NCBI GenBank assembly: GCA_003342895.1
Contig: PTFA01000160.1
Span: 62,001 to 126,000 of the forward strand
Reading direction: 5' to 3'
DNA length: 64,000 nt
Origin: Casuarius casuarius
Lineage: Eukaryota; Chordata; Aves; Casuariiformes; Casuariidae
Positions 1 to 13,000 of the stretch are shown in pieces (position 1 is the stretch's first letter; each line of letters begins with the position of its first letter). The notes below the pieces were generated by a model, which saw only the letters and a list, made by a program, of their open reading frames with translations, was not told where the DNA came from and made no database searches. A program made the translations under genes and the position numbers.

Positions 1-429
1 TTCTGGCCATTGCCCCCCTTTTTTTTTACAATCACCTTGAATTTTAATCCTGAACTTTTCAAAACTTGCAGCNTCCTCCAGGTCAGAATAGTCCCCACAT
101 TTTGTAAATGTCCCTTGTGCTCCACAGTCCAAGCAGTTAATTCAAATATCACATAAAACCATGCTCAATATAGCTCCTACCAACTCATTTGAAATGTCCT
201 TTCATTTTACCAGTGAACAATTGGTAATTGTTTGATTTTTTTGAAAAGTTTTGCACCTGCTGATAGTAGTATGAAATAAATAATATTTTAGACTTCCTGA
301 AAAATGTTGTGTAGGACAGAGTCAAGAGTTTCACTAAACTCAAGAAAATCTGCATGTAGATATATGCAGCTTTTCCTACAACCAGCAAATTGAGAAGTCT
401 ATCAAAGGAAATTAGATTTCTTTGCTATG
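1..429. other. No gene seen
   Basis: AT-rich sequence with no recognisable gene or site. It may include more of the degraded LINE that follows. Confidence 0.5.
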
Positions 430-1015
430 CTTTATTCTTGATAAAAACATGTTTGTTGATTTTAGTCATGCTAGTATGTCCTAAATAATAATTAATTTTT
501 TTGTTGTTGTTCCTGATCAGTGATGTTAAACTCACTGGAGCCTCATTCCCTTAATCTTCTTTTCTTCCTTTGTCAAGGTCAACATCATTTTTGCCCTTCT
601 CCTAGTCCTCTGGGATCTACCTATTCCCCAGTTCTGAAAGATAATCACTAATAGAGCAGAGATTGCTTCACCTACATGCTTAGGTATGCCGGGGTGAACT
701 TTATCAGGCCTGGATGATCTGAACAGAATGAATTCAGCTGCTTTTTCTTAAACCTATTCTTCCTTATTCTAGCCTGTACTCCTAAATCTTGTTCATGTTA
801 TTAAGCTCTCGGTCACATTTTCTCTGTGAGATTTTAAAGATTCAGCCACCTGCTATTGTCTCCTGCCTTACTGAGAAATGGGCCTGGACTTTCTTTTGCT
901 TCTAATGAATTTATAGCACATTTATTNTCTTTTTCTCTTTTTACATCCCGTTAGTTGTACACAAACTGACTTTGCGCCTTAGCTCTTGCAAGACGACTTG
1001 TGGGATTTCTTAGGT
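430..1015 (-). mobile_element. Degraded CR1-like LINE reverse-transcriptase fragment
   Basis: Read on the minus strand, the region around 950-1015 gives ARAKAQSQFVYN, and 560-715 gives peptides such as PDKVHPGIPKHVG and AISALLVIIFQNWG. These resemble the CR1 ORF2 segment that precedes and enters the reverse-transcriptase domain (from memory, of the form PDxVHPxVL...LxxIFxxSW). Frameshifts and stops are frequent, so it is an old dead copy. Edges are uncertain and the element may extend left of 430. The assignment is by motif resemblance only. Confidence 0.55.
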
Positions 1016-4000
1016 AGCTAATGGCAAGCGGCAGAGCTGGCGGTAACAACCACTGCTCACTGTGTTCACTGTAAATGAAGCTTCTGTGTTGACGCTGCAA
1101 ATCCAAGTTACCATGCAGCCTGGCAGGAACGACAGGCTCCTGGAACATANTCATCTAGGGCAAACCCTTACCTGTCTTCTACAGTGAGCTGGGGGCACGT
1201 CACTGAACATNCATGTCTCCAAGGCAAAGGGAAAAGATAGTGATGCCACAGAGAACCTGTGCGGGGAGATACTATAACCACCCGTGATTTCTGCTGCGAC
1301 GGTCAGCAGGAAAATATGAGGGGAATGGATGTGGCTGCCAACAGGGATGTAAATACCGGCTCTTGGTACAGTGCAAATCTGACAGCACAAGCTCTACACA
1401 GTAAAAGCCACAAGTACATATCTCCTTCGTGCTCTGGTAATGTCTAGCAGGAGCTACCACCACCTGTCTGCAGGAGCACCCTGGACCTGCTGGATAAGTA
1501 AGACCTGGCACTTCTTTCCTTGAGCTCCAATGAGCTGCAACAAGATTTCAAACAAATAAAAATTTGCTCCTTAGGATTACGTCCTTACTGAAAGATAGAA
1601 CTAGATTTTGAGTCAATAATGCTGCTTTGGCAATGCCCTATAATACAGTCCCTGTGATCTTAGTCGTTCAGGCTCGCACATTTTAAATGGAAACAATTGT
1701 TTATATCTTACTGTAAAACAAGTGATGCATTTTCATTCCTTGATCATTGCAAAATGCCACTCTGCTCCTGTAATNGCAATGTGATTCAGGCATGTGATCT
1801 GTTAAAGAGAGACAGAGAGAAAATTTGTCCAAAGGAAAATATTTTAAANGAATATTGGTCTTCAGGAATAATCCCTATACAGAATGACATTTATTTTGTT
1901 TACTCANATGTGTTTCATCAACTGAAAATGTAGAAATTAAAGCTGATATACAATCATAATAATAATACATAGCAGTTCTACAATATTTTTCATTTAGACA
2001 TCTCAAATGGCATTATTTGGAGAGGAAACTNGGCACAGAATTTTGATCAATAAATAAATAAAGAAAAAATGTTCACTATTTCTAGCCCGATGCCCTAGCT
2101 GCTGGAGCACAGGAAGACATACCGAGTAATACGGTATAAATAACCNTTTTTTATTTTTATAAACAAAAAACCCTGCACGTATCTACATGTGTGCAAGTGT
2201 TATATTGATTCTACTTTTATACATTGATTTCTGCATGAATAGCACAGTGCTTAACTACTTGGATAGTTANAAAAATGACAGCTTGCCCAAGCGGGCCGCT
2301 GCTCGGAGCCGGCACGCCTTCCCCGCAAGCACGCGCCAGGCAGCGCNCCGGGGGACAGCTCCTGCTCCACAGCTAATCACTCTTTTAGTTAGCACAGCTG
2401 ATAGCAATGTTGATTTAAGCTTTTCATTGGGAGTTTTGCTGCTACTCATGTTCCTTATTAGGGACTTTATCCTAGCAAACTAACGAAAAATAAACCAGAA
2501 GAGGGACGTCAGTGTGACACGTGGATTAATGCAGCACCCTTCTCCTTAGCAACTCTTTCTGCTCAGAGACTGAAGGGTATCTGGATGCAAGATCTGCCGA
2601 TGAATAAGCTGCACAGCCACACGGGAAAGTCTCCATACGTATCAGGAGAAGGAGTAAATACGTGCTCTTAGAAAGCGTTTCTAAATAATTAAACAGCTTT
2701 TTAGAAGTATTTATTTGGAAAATTGGGAAAAGATAAAAAGCCCTGATACTGCACCCACTTGTTATTTCCCTTCAGAGTTATGCACATTCTTCCAGCCTCG
2801 CATTTCCAAGCCTCTGCTTTAAGCTTAGGATCCTGTGATCTCTCTCCAGATAGCATCACTGTGTTAAATGATCTAATTCAGATACCTGCTGGTGAAAAAT
2901 GCCTTTTTTCTTTGGGGCTGAAAGTCAGACAGACACCGTCCCGAGACAGTCGATGTCAGGTCTGCGAGGGCTGGCGTTGCCGCTCACCAGAGACCGCAGG
3001 GGCCCTTCTCTCACCGCTGCGTTCGGCCTCCCCTCTCTCTTCCCGGGGGAAGACCTAAGACTCGTTCGGAAGCTGGCTGTCAGAGCCTTCTCCACCATGG
3101 CCCATCTAGTCANTAGTAAAGTAATAATAATAACAGTTAGCTTTGGTGTAATGGTTTCTATTAGTATATCCAGAGCTAATTTTGTATTGAGGGACATGCA
3201 ATAACGCAGCCTCTGGCATGGTGCCTCAGGCCATACTGGCCCAAAACTGGCCTTGTGGAGAGCTCAAGGCGCTTTACAGAAGTAATCAGTGTCGTTCCTC
3301 ATTTCCAGCTGTAAGCAGGCNTCAGAGGAGGGAAACGTGGCCAAGCCGCCCGCTCCCTGGGAGCGCTCTGCGCCGCGTCGGAGAGGAAAGGGAGTTTAAA
3401 CCAGCAGTACCTGGGAGCTGAGCAAGCCGCCGCCGCTCCCCTAATTTGGGAGGTTCATTAACGGCGTGTGGCTGTGTGTTGGGAATCTGTCTGTGCTCAG
3501 GGGGCAGCAGTCACGCGGTGTCCTGCGTCTGTCTGTCTTGGTGACTGACTTCCTGACCTAGTCCCCGCGGGGGAGGTATTGCACTAATTACGAGTGTGGC
3601 TCTGTACCTTGTATTAATTGAGAAGCGATACCTGTAATTAACCAGAGATACAGATAATATGATGAGTATGAATTAACATTACTGAGAACAGTGATATAAA
3701 TTGGTCTTTGGGGGCCACCTGGGGAGGAAATCCTTGCAATCCCTCCATAATCCCTGATGCCCTCTGCTCCCTTGCTCACAGTTCTGCAAACAGTAAAAGT
3801 CTTCTCACTGACCAACCAGAAACTGCTATATTTTTTGTAAATAACAGAAACGGGAGGAAAACATCAGCAGAATGGTCTTTATGCCTTAAAAAGGTAATTG
3901 CAATAAACCCTCCGTGCTTTGTTGTGGTAGTTATCACATGGGGCACAGTGGCAGGTCTCAAGCTGAGAGGTACAAACGCCAGCTCCAGGCAGCCTCCTTC

Positions 4001-7000
4001 CCCCTGCTGCAGGTCTCCAGAGGCTCTGCAATGTCCTTGGGGCATCTGGTAGCCTTCCTGCATCCACATGTGCATTCCCAGGACACCTACCAAACCTCTC
4101 CCAAGTGATCACAACCTGCGGAGGTTTGGGAAGAAGCACAGTAATGTAAGGTTTGCCACATTTCATCAAATATCCCATTTCTAGTTGACCAGAACTACAG
4201 AGATGTTGGGAATGTCCTCCTCACCGCCCAGGGGATCTCCCCATTGCACACATCCTGCTCTCTAGGGAGCAAACTGTAGAAAAGAAGGAAATACAAAGGT
4301 CTGAATTGGGCATTAGACAAAATGAGACTTCGACAGGTGAATAAGTGAAGTAAAACAGGACAGGAAAAACAGACATGAGGGAAGGGAGTCCAGTGAGGGA
4401 CCCCGCGGCTGATCTGCCTACACCATCATCCGGAACATGACATTCTGTTTTATGGCAGGCTGGGAAATATTCTGTGACACTGAAATGTTCCTGACAAAAC
4501 TGACCTGCAAATCTTCTCAAGGCTGACAGGGATTAAGAACACTTAAGAAACCATCTTCTAAACCAAATTCATAGTTCTGGCTCAAAGTAACATTCACAGG
4601 AACAAGGGGAAGCCTCGGGAACAGGTCTTTATCTGATTTTCAGCACCACAGGACCTAGAGGCTGCAATACAGTTGCCGAAGTAGTGTTCAAGCTGCTTGA
4701 CAAATGTGACACTTTATTCTCTTTCTCCACACAGCCTCCAGCATAATGTAGATTACTCATAAAACCGAGGAGTCGCAAACCTCCAGTTCAAGTCAGGCTT
4801 GATTCTCCTCATTGCTAACAGCTGTTAAATCCTTTGCAACCCAGAGAGACACAGGGTCAGATTTCTGGTTATCTGTGTAGGAGGATCAAAAACAGAGGTC
4901 GGTAGAAGAAGAGCTTCACCACATGTGGCACTAGAAACAAGGTACAGGGACTGTTAGCATGGTCAGATGCAGTGCACATGCAGAAAAGTAGCCTTATTTT
5001 TAGGGCTGGAGCTGACAGAGTGAGGCCAAGGAGAGTGCATTCTGCATCTCCAAATTGGTGGAAGTCACTCCTGGTCACTGCCGGCTCGGAGACAGGCCCC
5101 CACGCAGGCAGAAGGCTTCGGGCTGCAGGCTCTGGCGCAGCGCGCTCTGCTCCTGCCCTCCCAAGGTGGCTCATCCCAGGTGAGGTGCGATGCAGCACTC
5201 AGCAGGCATCTCAAGACCAGGGCATGCTTGGCAATGTTTCAGTGTTTTCTTCATGATGTGGAAGGTTTTCGACCATTCTTTTGGCGCTAAGCATGATAAC
5301 GATATAAGCATTAAATTGGTCGGGTGAAATATTGTAATGAGAGCCAACAATTCACAGCAAATAAAGGATTCAGCCGACTAGAAGGATGTGAAACCTGCTA
5401 TTAGTTCAGCTGATAATTTCAGGATTAATTCAGACTTAGGTTTAAAAAAAAACAAAACTGAATTTTGTCTGCCTTACCTGAAACCTTTACATGGCTGTTA
5501 TGTTTCTTACATCAAAATGTAATGAGTGATCGCTGCCACCCCGGAGGGGGTCTGTGCCAGGCAGTGCCACCGTGTATTAAGGTGCCCCTCTGTGCATTTT
5601 ATTCTTCTAGCTGCAGCAGACCTTTGGGTCAGCTGCCGCCTTCCTAGGCTTGTCTAGATATTCATGAACAGATCCTACCATTAGCGTATCTGCCAAAGCT
5701 TTAACTTACTGTCAATACATACTGTATCTCCCTACAAGAATTTTGAAAAATGTTATGATTACAAAGTTAAGCACCTGGATAGGATACAATGGGCTGTTGT
5801 CCAAACGGATATCTGTGTGAAAAGGCAGCAGTGAACGTAGCCAGACGGTATAGAAGGGTATAAAAAGAAATTGGGGAAAGTAAATGATAAGAAAGGAAAT
5901 ATTTGCTGATTTAGAAGATGACTTGGAGCAGGATCTGTTCCTGCTTGATTAATGCATGTCCTAACTGCTATTTTGCAGGGAAAGGGGAAAACAGAACTGA
6001 GACAGCCCTTTCCAGCTTTCTCCATATGCAGCGCGTGAGTGGGACGGTCTTTGGGGGACACATCGTGCCCTGGCTCTGGCTCCGGAGCAGAGGATGTGGC
6101 TCACGACAGCACTGGTACCCGAGTGACTCGGCGGTGACCAAGCAGCCGATCGATAGGCCGTGACAGGTATGCAGCTGTGCTGCACGCCCTGACTTCAGAG
6201 CTCATCTGCCTCTTCTGCGCGTGACGTCAGCAGCCCATGAGTCATTCTGAATAGACAGGAACGACGTTAGTAGTTTCCACATTTACAAAGTGGAAAAAGC
6301 TTAGATCAGATTTCATGGTATTTTTAACAGAGAAATGGCTTAGCAAAGCAGCAAGGCTCTTCAGTGGTATTCATGTGCTACAAAAGAATCATTTCATGCA
6401 CTTCATATGAAAAGAGCTATTCTGGAGCTCGATATTGTTATTATTTACTATGCAGTGCAATATTGTAGCAATTAAAAAGAATGACAAATACAGAGCAAAA
6501 GAGATTTCTTCAGAGGAGAAACCACTCTGACAAATACCTTGTAGAGAGTAAAGATTTGTTTTGATCAACGTTGAGAAAATATCTTTTAAATACACAGTAA
6601 AGCACAGACAGTCCTGGTAACAAAACTGTCTCTCAATTCCCAGAGCAGGAGAGCAGTGATGTAGGTCTCTTGGTGGTACCCTGTCCCTGCAGCCTATCTC
6701 TGGAGTTGCCGTCTTCGCCCCAACATTGAAGCCAGTGTGCCAGCCAAAGCGGTGGCTAGTGCCAGCCGCAGGATTCATTGTGAGATACAGAAATGTCCAA
6801 CTCAACCTTAGAGCTGGCAGAAGTTTAGTATTTTCTCCTGAGCTCTAAAATATACAGCATGGAGCAGTAAAGATCACGTCTGCTCTGTCCTACTGCTTAC
6901 TGCTCTGCTGGCAGCTTGGAAGAGGAGATGAAGGTCTTCTAGGCCTCCTGTTTCTCACTGGCTTTTCCCTGCTGAAAAGATATGGAAAGGAAAGAGAGGG

Positions 7001-10000
7001 CCTTCCTCTACCAGCATATGATTAATATGTTGGCCCTGCAGAGATACAGAAACCCTTTTCTTTCTGAGCCACATTACTGTCTCCTCCTTAAACATGAGAG
7101 GACCAGGAAACTCAGGAGACGTCCTGTACCAGAAGAGCTGCTACACAACTCCAGAGAATTATCTCTTGGAGAGTCTGGATCTTTTAACATTGGCACTGCA
7201 GTAAAAGGGCAGCACACATTAACTCACCCAGCAAGGCGCAGGAGATAGCTGGAGCTATTTCCAGCTCATTGGGGCACTCTGAGCTGCAGGAGGCGGCAGC
7301 TGTAGCACAAATCAGACTATGCCTTTTTCTCCCCCCACCCTCTCTGGTCTTTCCCCACACTATGAGATGTCCAAGCAGGGCTTCCTACTCAGAAAGGCCT
7401 CCAAAGGAAGGCCAATTTGAAACAAATATATTGCACCGTGCACAAATCAGAGTTTTTTTAGGTTTGTAGGCTACTTTCACAACTTACAGCCTTGCAATCG
7501 GTAAGCAGCCAACCTGTTGCAGTTAAGCTGAGAGAACCGTATAAAGGTTTTATTGCTTCACTCAGCAAGAAACAACCCAAACATCAAAACTTAGAGTATG
7601 CTTCCTCAGTTGTGATGCAGTGAGAGATGAAATAAGATTTCCCTGTTTTTATTTTATGCACTTTTCTACAAAAAAGCCCAGCAGCAAATAGTCCTCTTGG
7701 CATAAAGCTGGTGGAGCACCACTAGGTTGGCCACTTCCTACAGAGACAGGTATCGCGTGAGGGGGGGATCTGGCAGACCCCCAGCTCATTTCCCTCGGCT
7801 AGTGCTGGCACTGCAGTGGCACTGAATGCAGAAAACCCAATATACGGGCTTGCCAACGAATGCTAGGGACACTTGAGCTGAGTAATTGCCCTTTGTAAAA
7901 CTGGGAAGCAGTCCTAGCCAGTTTAGCATTTATCGTTTTTACTGAGGGGGAAAAAAATCCAAATGTTCTGTCATCTCGCTGGAAGAATTACTATATGATT
8001 TTAGAGACTGATCACACAGCAATTGCTTTATGGGGAGCTGGCGAGTTGTTTTAAGGTGTTCTCATTTCATTCAGCCATAAAGATTTATGCTTTCCATAGA
8101 TGCCCACCAATGGCTGTCTGCACATTAACACAAATCTGCAGTTTCCTTTTTTAAGCATAAAGATCCTACTGAGAGGCTACAAACAGAATTCCGGGAGCAG
8201 TGGAAAAATGCTTAACTGACTGTTCGCTGCCTAATTGGAAAGGCTCATCATAATGATGAAGCTACAATGCCATCTGTGTGAAATCATCTCTTTTAGGAGG
8301 TGCTGGCATGAGCCAGTCTGAACTGGGCTCTTTTGTTATGCAGAGGCTGTGCTAAGCATTGCTGATGGGTTACAGCTGTGACACTGTCACGGCCCCGAGC
8401 AGTTCCCCAGTAACACTCCTGCATTTGGCTGTCGTACCAGGTATTGCTTTTCACCTGTAGAGCAAGCAAACAGAAAAGTTGCTTAAGAGAATCCAGAGGA
8501 CTCCAACTAAACGGTGCTACGTTCATCACAAATCTGCAAACTGGAGGCTTGGGATTCCTGAATTAGGTATGGTTAGAAATTGCCAGCATGTGTTTTAAAA
8601 CACTCTGCATTTGATGATGCAAGAAGGAACCACTAGTATTAACGCTGGTTGTGTTGACATTGTCAAAGTACACTTTGGTTTTTTTGTATAGTTATTATCT
8701 TCTGTCTGGGACAGGTCAGTCTGTTTTTGACTTGGCTGAAACTTCTCATTCTTCTATTAAATTTGCTATCAACTTCCCATTATAGAACATTACCATTATA
8801 GATCACTGCATGGTTGTGTCAGTCTTACTGGGCGAGATAAGCTGGGAAGGAAGATCACTAAATTCATGGTGATAGAGCAAGGGTAATTTTTTCAAAAAAG
8901 CACCCAAGTGATTCAGGGTCTTTCGGTTTTCACTGTGCTATTGACTTTCAAAAGATCGAGCTTAAGTTTACACCAATTTTGCTCAAAACTACACCATTTG
9001 GGAGCATGAAAAATCTTGACTGTTATTATCATGCTGAGAACACAAATATGCATATAGTACATGGACACACACCTTATTTTATTATACCACTTATCTGAAC
9101 CACACATACCTTTACCTGGTACGAGCTGTGACTCCACCAGGCAGTTTTGGGAAACTGCTAAAGACTCTTATGGGACTGAGTAGTCTTTTCAAATGTTAGC
9201 AGGGTTTTGTTCCCTTGTAAGCCCATTTTCTATTATATTGTACGTGATTTGTGACTTAAAGACTGACCTGTTTTCATTTTCAAATCAAATGTATCGCTCT
9301 GGTGGACTTCAGAGGTACAGAATCAGATAATTAATGCCAGTATTGAAGAGTTAAATGGCTTTATTGAACTGATTCTTTTATACCCTCTGGCTGACTGCTT
9401 TCCAGATCCTGCAAGGTTAGGTCTGAGCGCCTAAACAGTATATCGAAATAAAGAGGTTTTACATTCCTATTTTCCTTCATTATTCTCTGAAGAGACAGGA
9501 GAAATCCCCATGCTACTTCGTATAAATAATGTCCGTACTGGAAGAAATTATCCCTCCATGAAACTTTGAAGGAGAAGGTGACATTCAGAAAGAGAGCCAG
9601 AGGGAAAGGAAAAAGAGAGATGCTAGCAAAGACTCACTCCAGCAAGGGACACCAAGTGCCTCTGAAGCAGTGACAAGAGGAGCTGCTTTAGCTTCTACCG
9701 TAAGCATGTTCCCCATGCTCTGAGACCGTCCGAACTCTCACCTGTACAGCTGATTGAAGTTATATGAAATTATTGTACATTAACAGTCTAAGCACTCCTT
9801 TGCTGCCCCCTCTTGCCCAGTGTTAATGATAATGTATGTAAACGTGTCTGTAAAAGCACAAGCTGGGCAGTGAGAAGTGGGTAAGCTCTGTTTCTCAGTG
9901 TCTGTCCTTGACTATATGCTACTTCAGTCCAACGTGCAGAGCTTGTGGAGTGGGTGGTTTTCTGAGGAAAGGTCAGAGATAGCAGAGCCAGTTCTCGGGC

Positions 10001-13000
10001 TCCTACAAAGGGCCTCTTGTGCTGGGTATATCCCTAGGGGAGGAGGGTACCAGAGCAATGTTCAGCCAGGGTCTACAGCCAGTGATTTTTGCAGGCTTGA
10101 AGGACTGAATTCTTACATGCATGAAATCTTGATGTCAGTGTGCTCTCCTGATTGTAACTGTAAGGAATACAGTGCAGCCTTCCTCACGCTGCTTCCTCGC
10201 CAAGTTACAGTCTCTCTTCCTCTCTTTTCACCCACGCATGCAAAAGGGAAGTGAGTTGGATCTTGGCACTTTTCTTCTCCAAGTTGCTTTTGGGGCTCTT
10301 TGAGTTACCCTCAACAAGAAAGTCTACGAAGTTTTAAGCATGAAGTATAACCAAGAGAAGGGGTCAGCTGATCATTTGTTTAAAGAAAAATATAAAAATA
10401 ACAGAAAACGTGCTTTTTCTAAAACATGAATTGTTGGGATCTCCTTCCCATAAATAATTTGCCAATTTCTGGTACTCATTCCAAATGATAAAAATTTTTG
10501 GTGAATATTCTGTGGAGCAATAACTCTGAGACCTAACCATTTTCAGTGGTATCTTCTAAGCCAAAATACTACAGAAGTATTGATGGGAGAGTATTGATGG
10601 GAGTACAGAAGGGAGAACCAAAAATAAGGCTTCAGTACTGAATGAAGCAACGCTCACATTAAATCACCATCACTGGCAACCTCATTGCCTCCTGTTGTCA
10701 TCTTATGCTAACGGAGATTGTACTAAATCCATGGAAATGCTTCTCTTGTGATTTATGATCATAAAGTTTGTGGTGCAAAAATTTGCCTTTTTAGATCAAC
10801 AGGTACATGGCCCCACACAGCCAGAATACCTGTGTTTACTTGAGTATAGAAAGTGGAGAGACCTACATTTTGCCATCCTCTCTCCATACTGAACCAGGAC
10901 TAACTGTGCTTTGCTGTTAAACTCTTTGAACTAAACCTACTGCGGGTGTCCAGTTGCAATGGAAATCTGGTGTATCATCAATGTTTCTTGCCATGAGTAA
11001 TTCTCACAACAGAAACCATTTCAGAGTCCATCTGCTGTAATGAGTATTGCTGCAACTAGAAGAGCAAAGCAGAAAGTGGGCAAAGATTGAATGCTCTTGT
11101 GCCAGTGTTCCTCCGTTAGAAGAGGTCACTAAAGAGCTACTAAAGAGGCCAAACTGCTTGGCTCACTCAAATGGCTACATAATTCAGCTTTCTGTAGGCA
11201 ATTGTTTTTGCCTCAGAGATCTATAAATGTACTGGTTAGCAAATATCCCAGTTTCTCTAATACCTTTATGATTTTAATTTCTTTCTGCTATGTGTAGACT
11301 TCAAATACAATGTGAATCAAATCCTCATATTGCTTTTACCAGGCATCTGGTAAGAAAAGACTTACTTCATCTAATGTTCAGATTTGAATCTACCCCCTGA
11401 ATATTTTTTCTGTAGCATTTATTTTCTTTTGCTCATCATGCATGACCGACATTGTGAATGACTAAGTGTACAGATCAATTATTGTGATTAAAATTGATCC
11501 TCTTTGAAACGTACTGCTGGCTTCACAGGTCACAAACCAATGCACATGAGCTCATTTGGCTTGGTCTTGCAACTATCACACATTGTGGGAATGTCATTGA
11601 ATACAGCGGAATTATTGCTCATGTCAAGACTACAGTATTGAACTATCTGCAGAACAAAATGCATGCTGTGTTTGTGTACTTTATGCCTAATGGTAAAGTC
11701 ATATTTGGTTTTGAATACATTTTAGAAACGTGCCATTTTACAGGAAGAGGCAATGTTTGGGGCTTTTATCCAATATGAGACCCTAGGTATCATGAAAGTA
11801 AGATATACCTTTGTTTCCTCTTAAAAATATGAAGAATAACACCTAGTTTATAGTCTTGGTTGAAAAGCATCACATAAACGCTAACTGTTTGTAACACTTT
11901 GTTACATATTGGTGATAAACATCATCATAAACAAGCAGCATGTAATGCTGAAGCACACAGGAAAGGGAAAAAAGACAGAAAAGGGGATGATGAAGAAAGA
12001 GTAAAAAATAAGAGCAACAGAAGGTCTGAGCTGAAACACCACAGTCAGAGAGGGAGAATTGTATTTATTTAATGAGTGTTTTAAACCTCACTGCCTCATT
12101 CATGTCCTGAAAGCCACCACCACCCTGTAAGTGTATGCATTAAGACAGCAAATCCATACACCTCCATCATGTTTGGACATTGAATTCCACTGCAGCTTTT
12201 CAGCACTTTTATTTAATAATTCTGATTTTTTTTCTTATTTTCAGTACACTTTTTTTATTCTAGCTCACCCTCTTATCCAGCTTAGTTTGACAGTTCCATT
12301 TCTGAAAAGTGCTATGGAGGGGGCAACATATAATTCACAATTCAATAAAATTTAAAGAAAAAAATGGTTCTTGCATCAGAGATGAGATGGAGATTGTGTA
12401 GGAGGGAAGGTGAGGGGGGTAGCAGGAGATAGAATTTAACTAAATTGCTTCTTTTGGAAGAGTTTGGAGAACTGAGAGTAGTTAACTCAGCAACGTGGCT
12501 GAGGTTCTAAAATGGACATATCAAGAACTGAAATACAAAAAGCAGAAGAGAAGCATTCAGAAACCGTGGCTGTGCAGTGTGATTTCAGCCTAGAGAGAAG
12601 AAAGCGGTACTGGAAATCTATGTTATAATTTGTTTGAAGTAAGGTACTACTATGTTAAAAAACCCACTAGCTGGAAAGAGGCAACAAGTGCATCTTCATC
12701 TTTCAAAAATAAAGGATACAGCAAGCTCCTCAATTTAGAGGAAGAAAGCAGAAAGTCTGTACCAAAGTTCAGAGATTAGTCAATAGAGTTATTCATTTCA
12801 AAGAGGAGGCCACCAAAGAAGGTACCAAATAACAGTGACTCAATTGTCAATATTATCAATATTCCTTTTCTTAGATAAGACAGGAGAGAGGGTCTTAGCA
12901 CTGCTTGAGTTACCGTCAGTGATGTCTCATTCTGCCCCCAAAATAGAGCTCCTGGCCAGCTGCAGTGCTACTAAAATGGACCTGAATAGAAACAAGCCTA

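Noticed and set aside
6389..6805. A 138-residue minus-strand open frame
   Set aside because: No domain, signal or family resemblance, ordinary base composition, and of a length expected by chance in 64 kb.
9877..10254. A 125-residue plus-strand open frame
   Set aside because: It has no recognisable motif and no splice or regulatory context.
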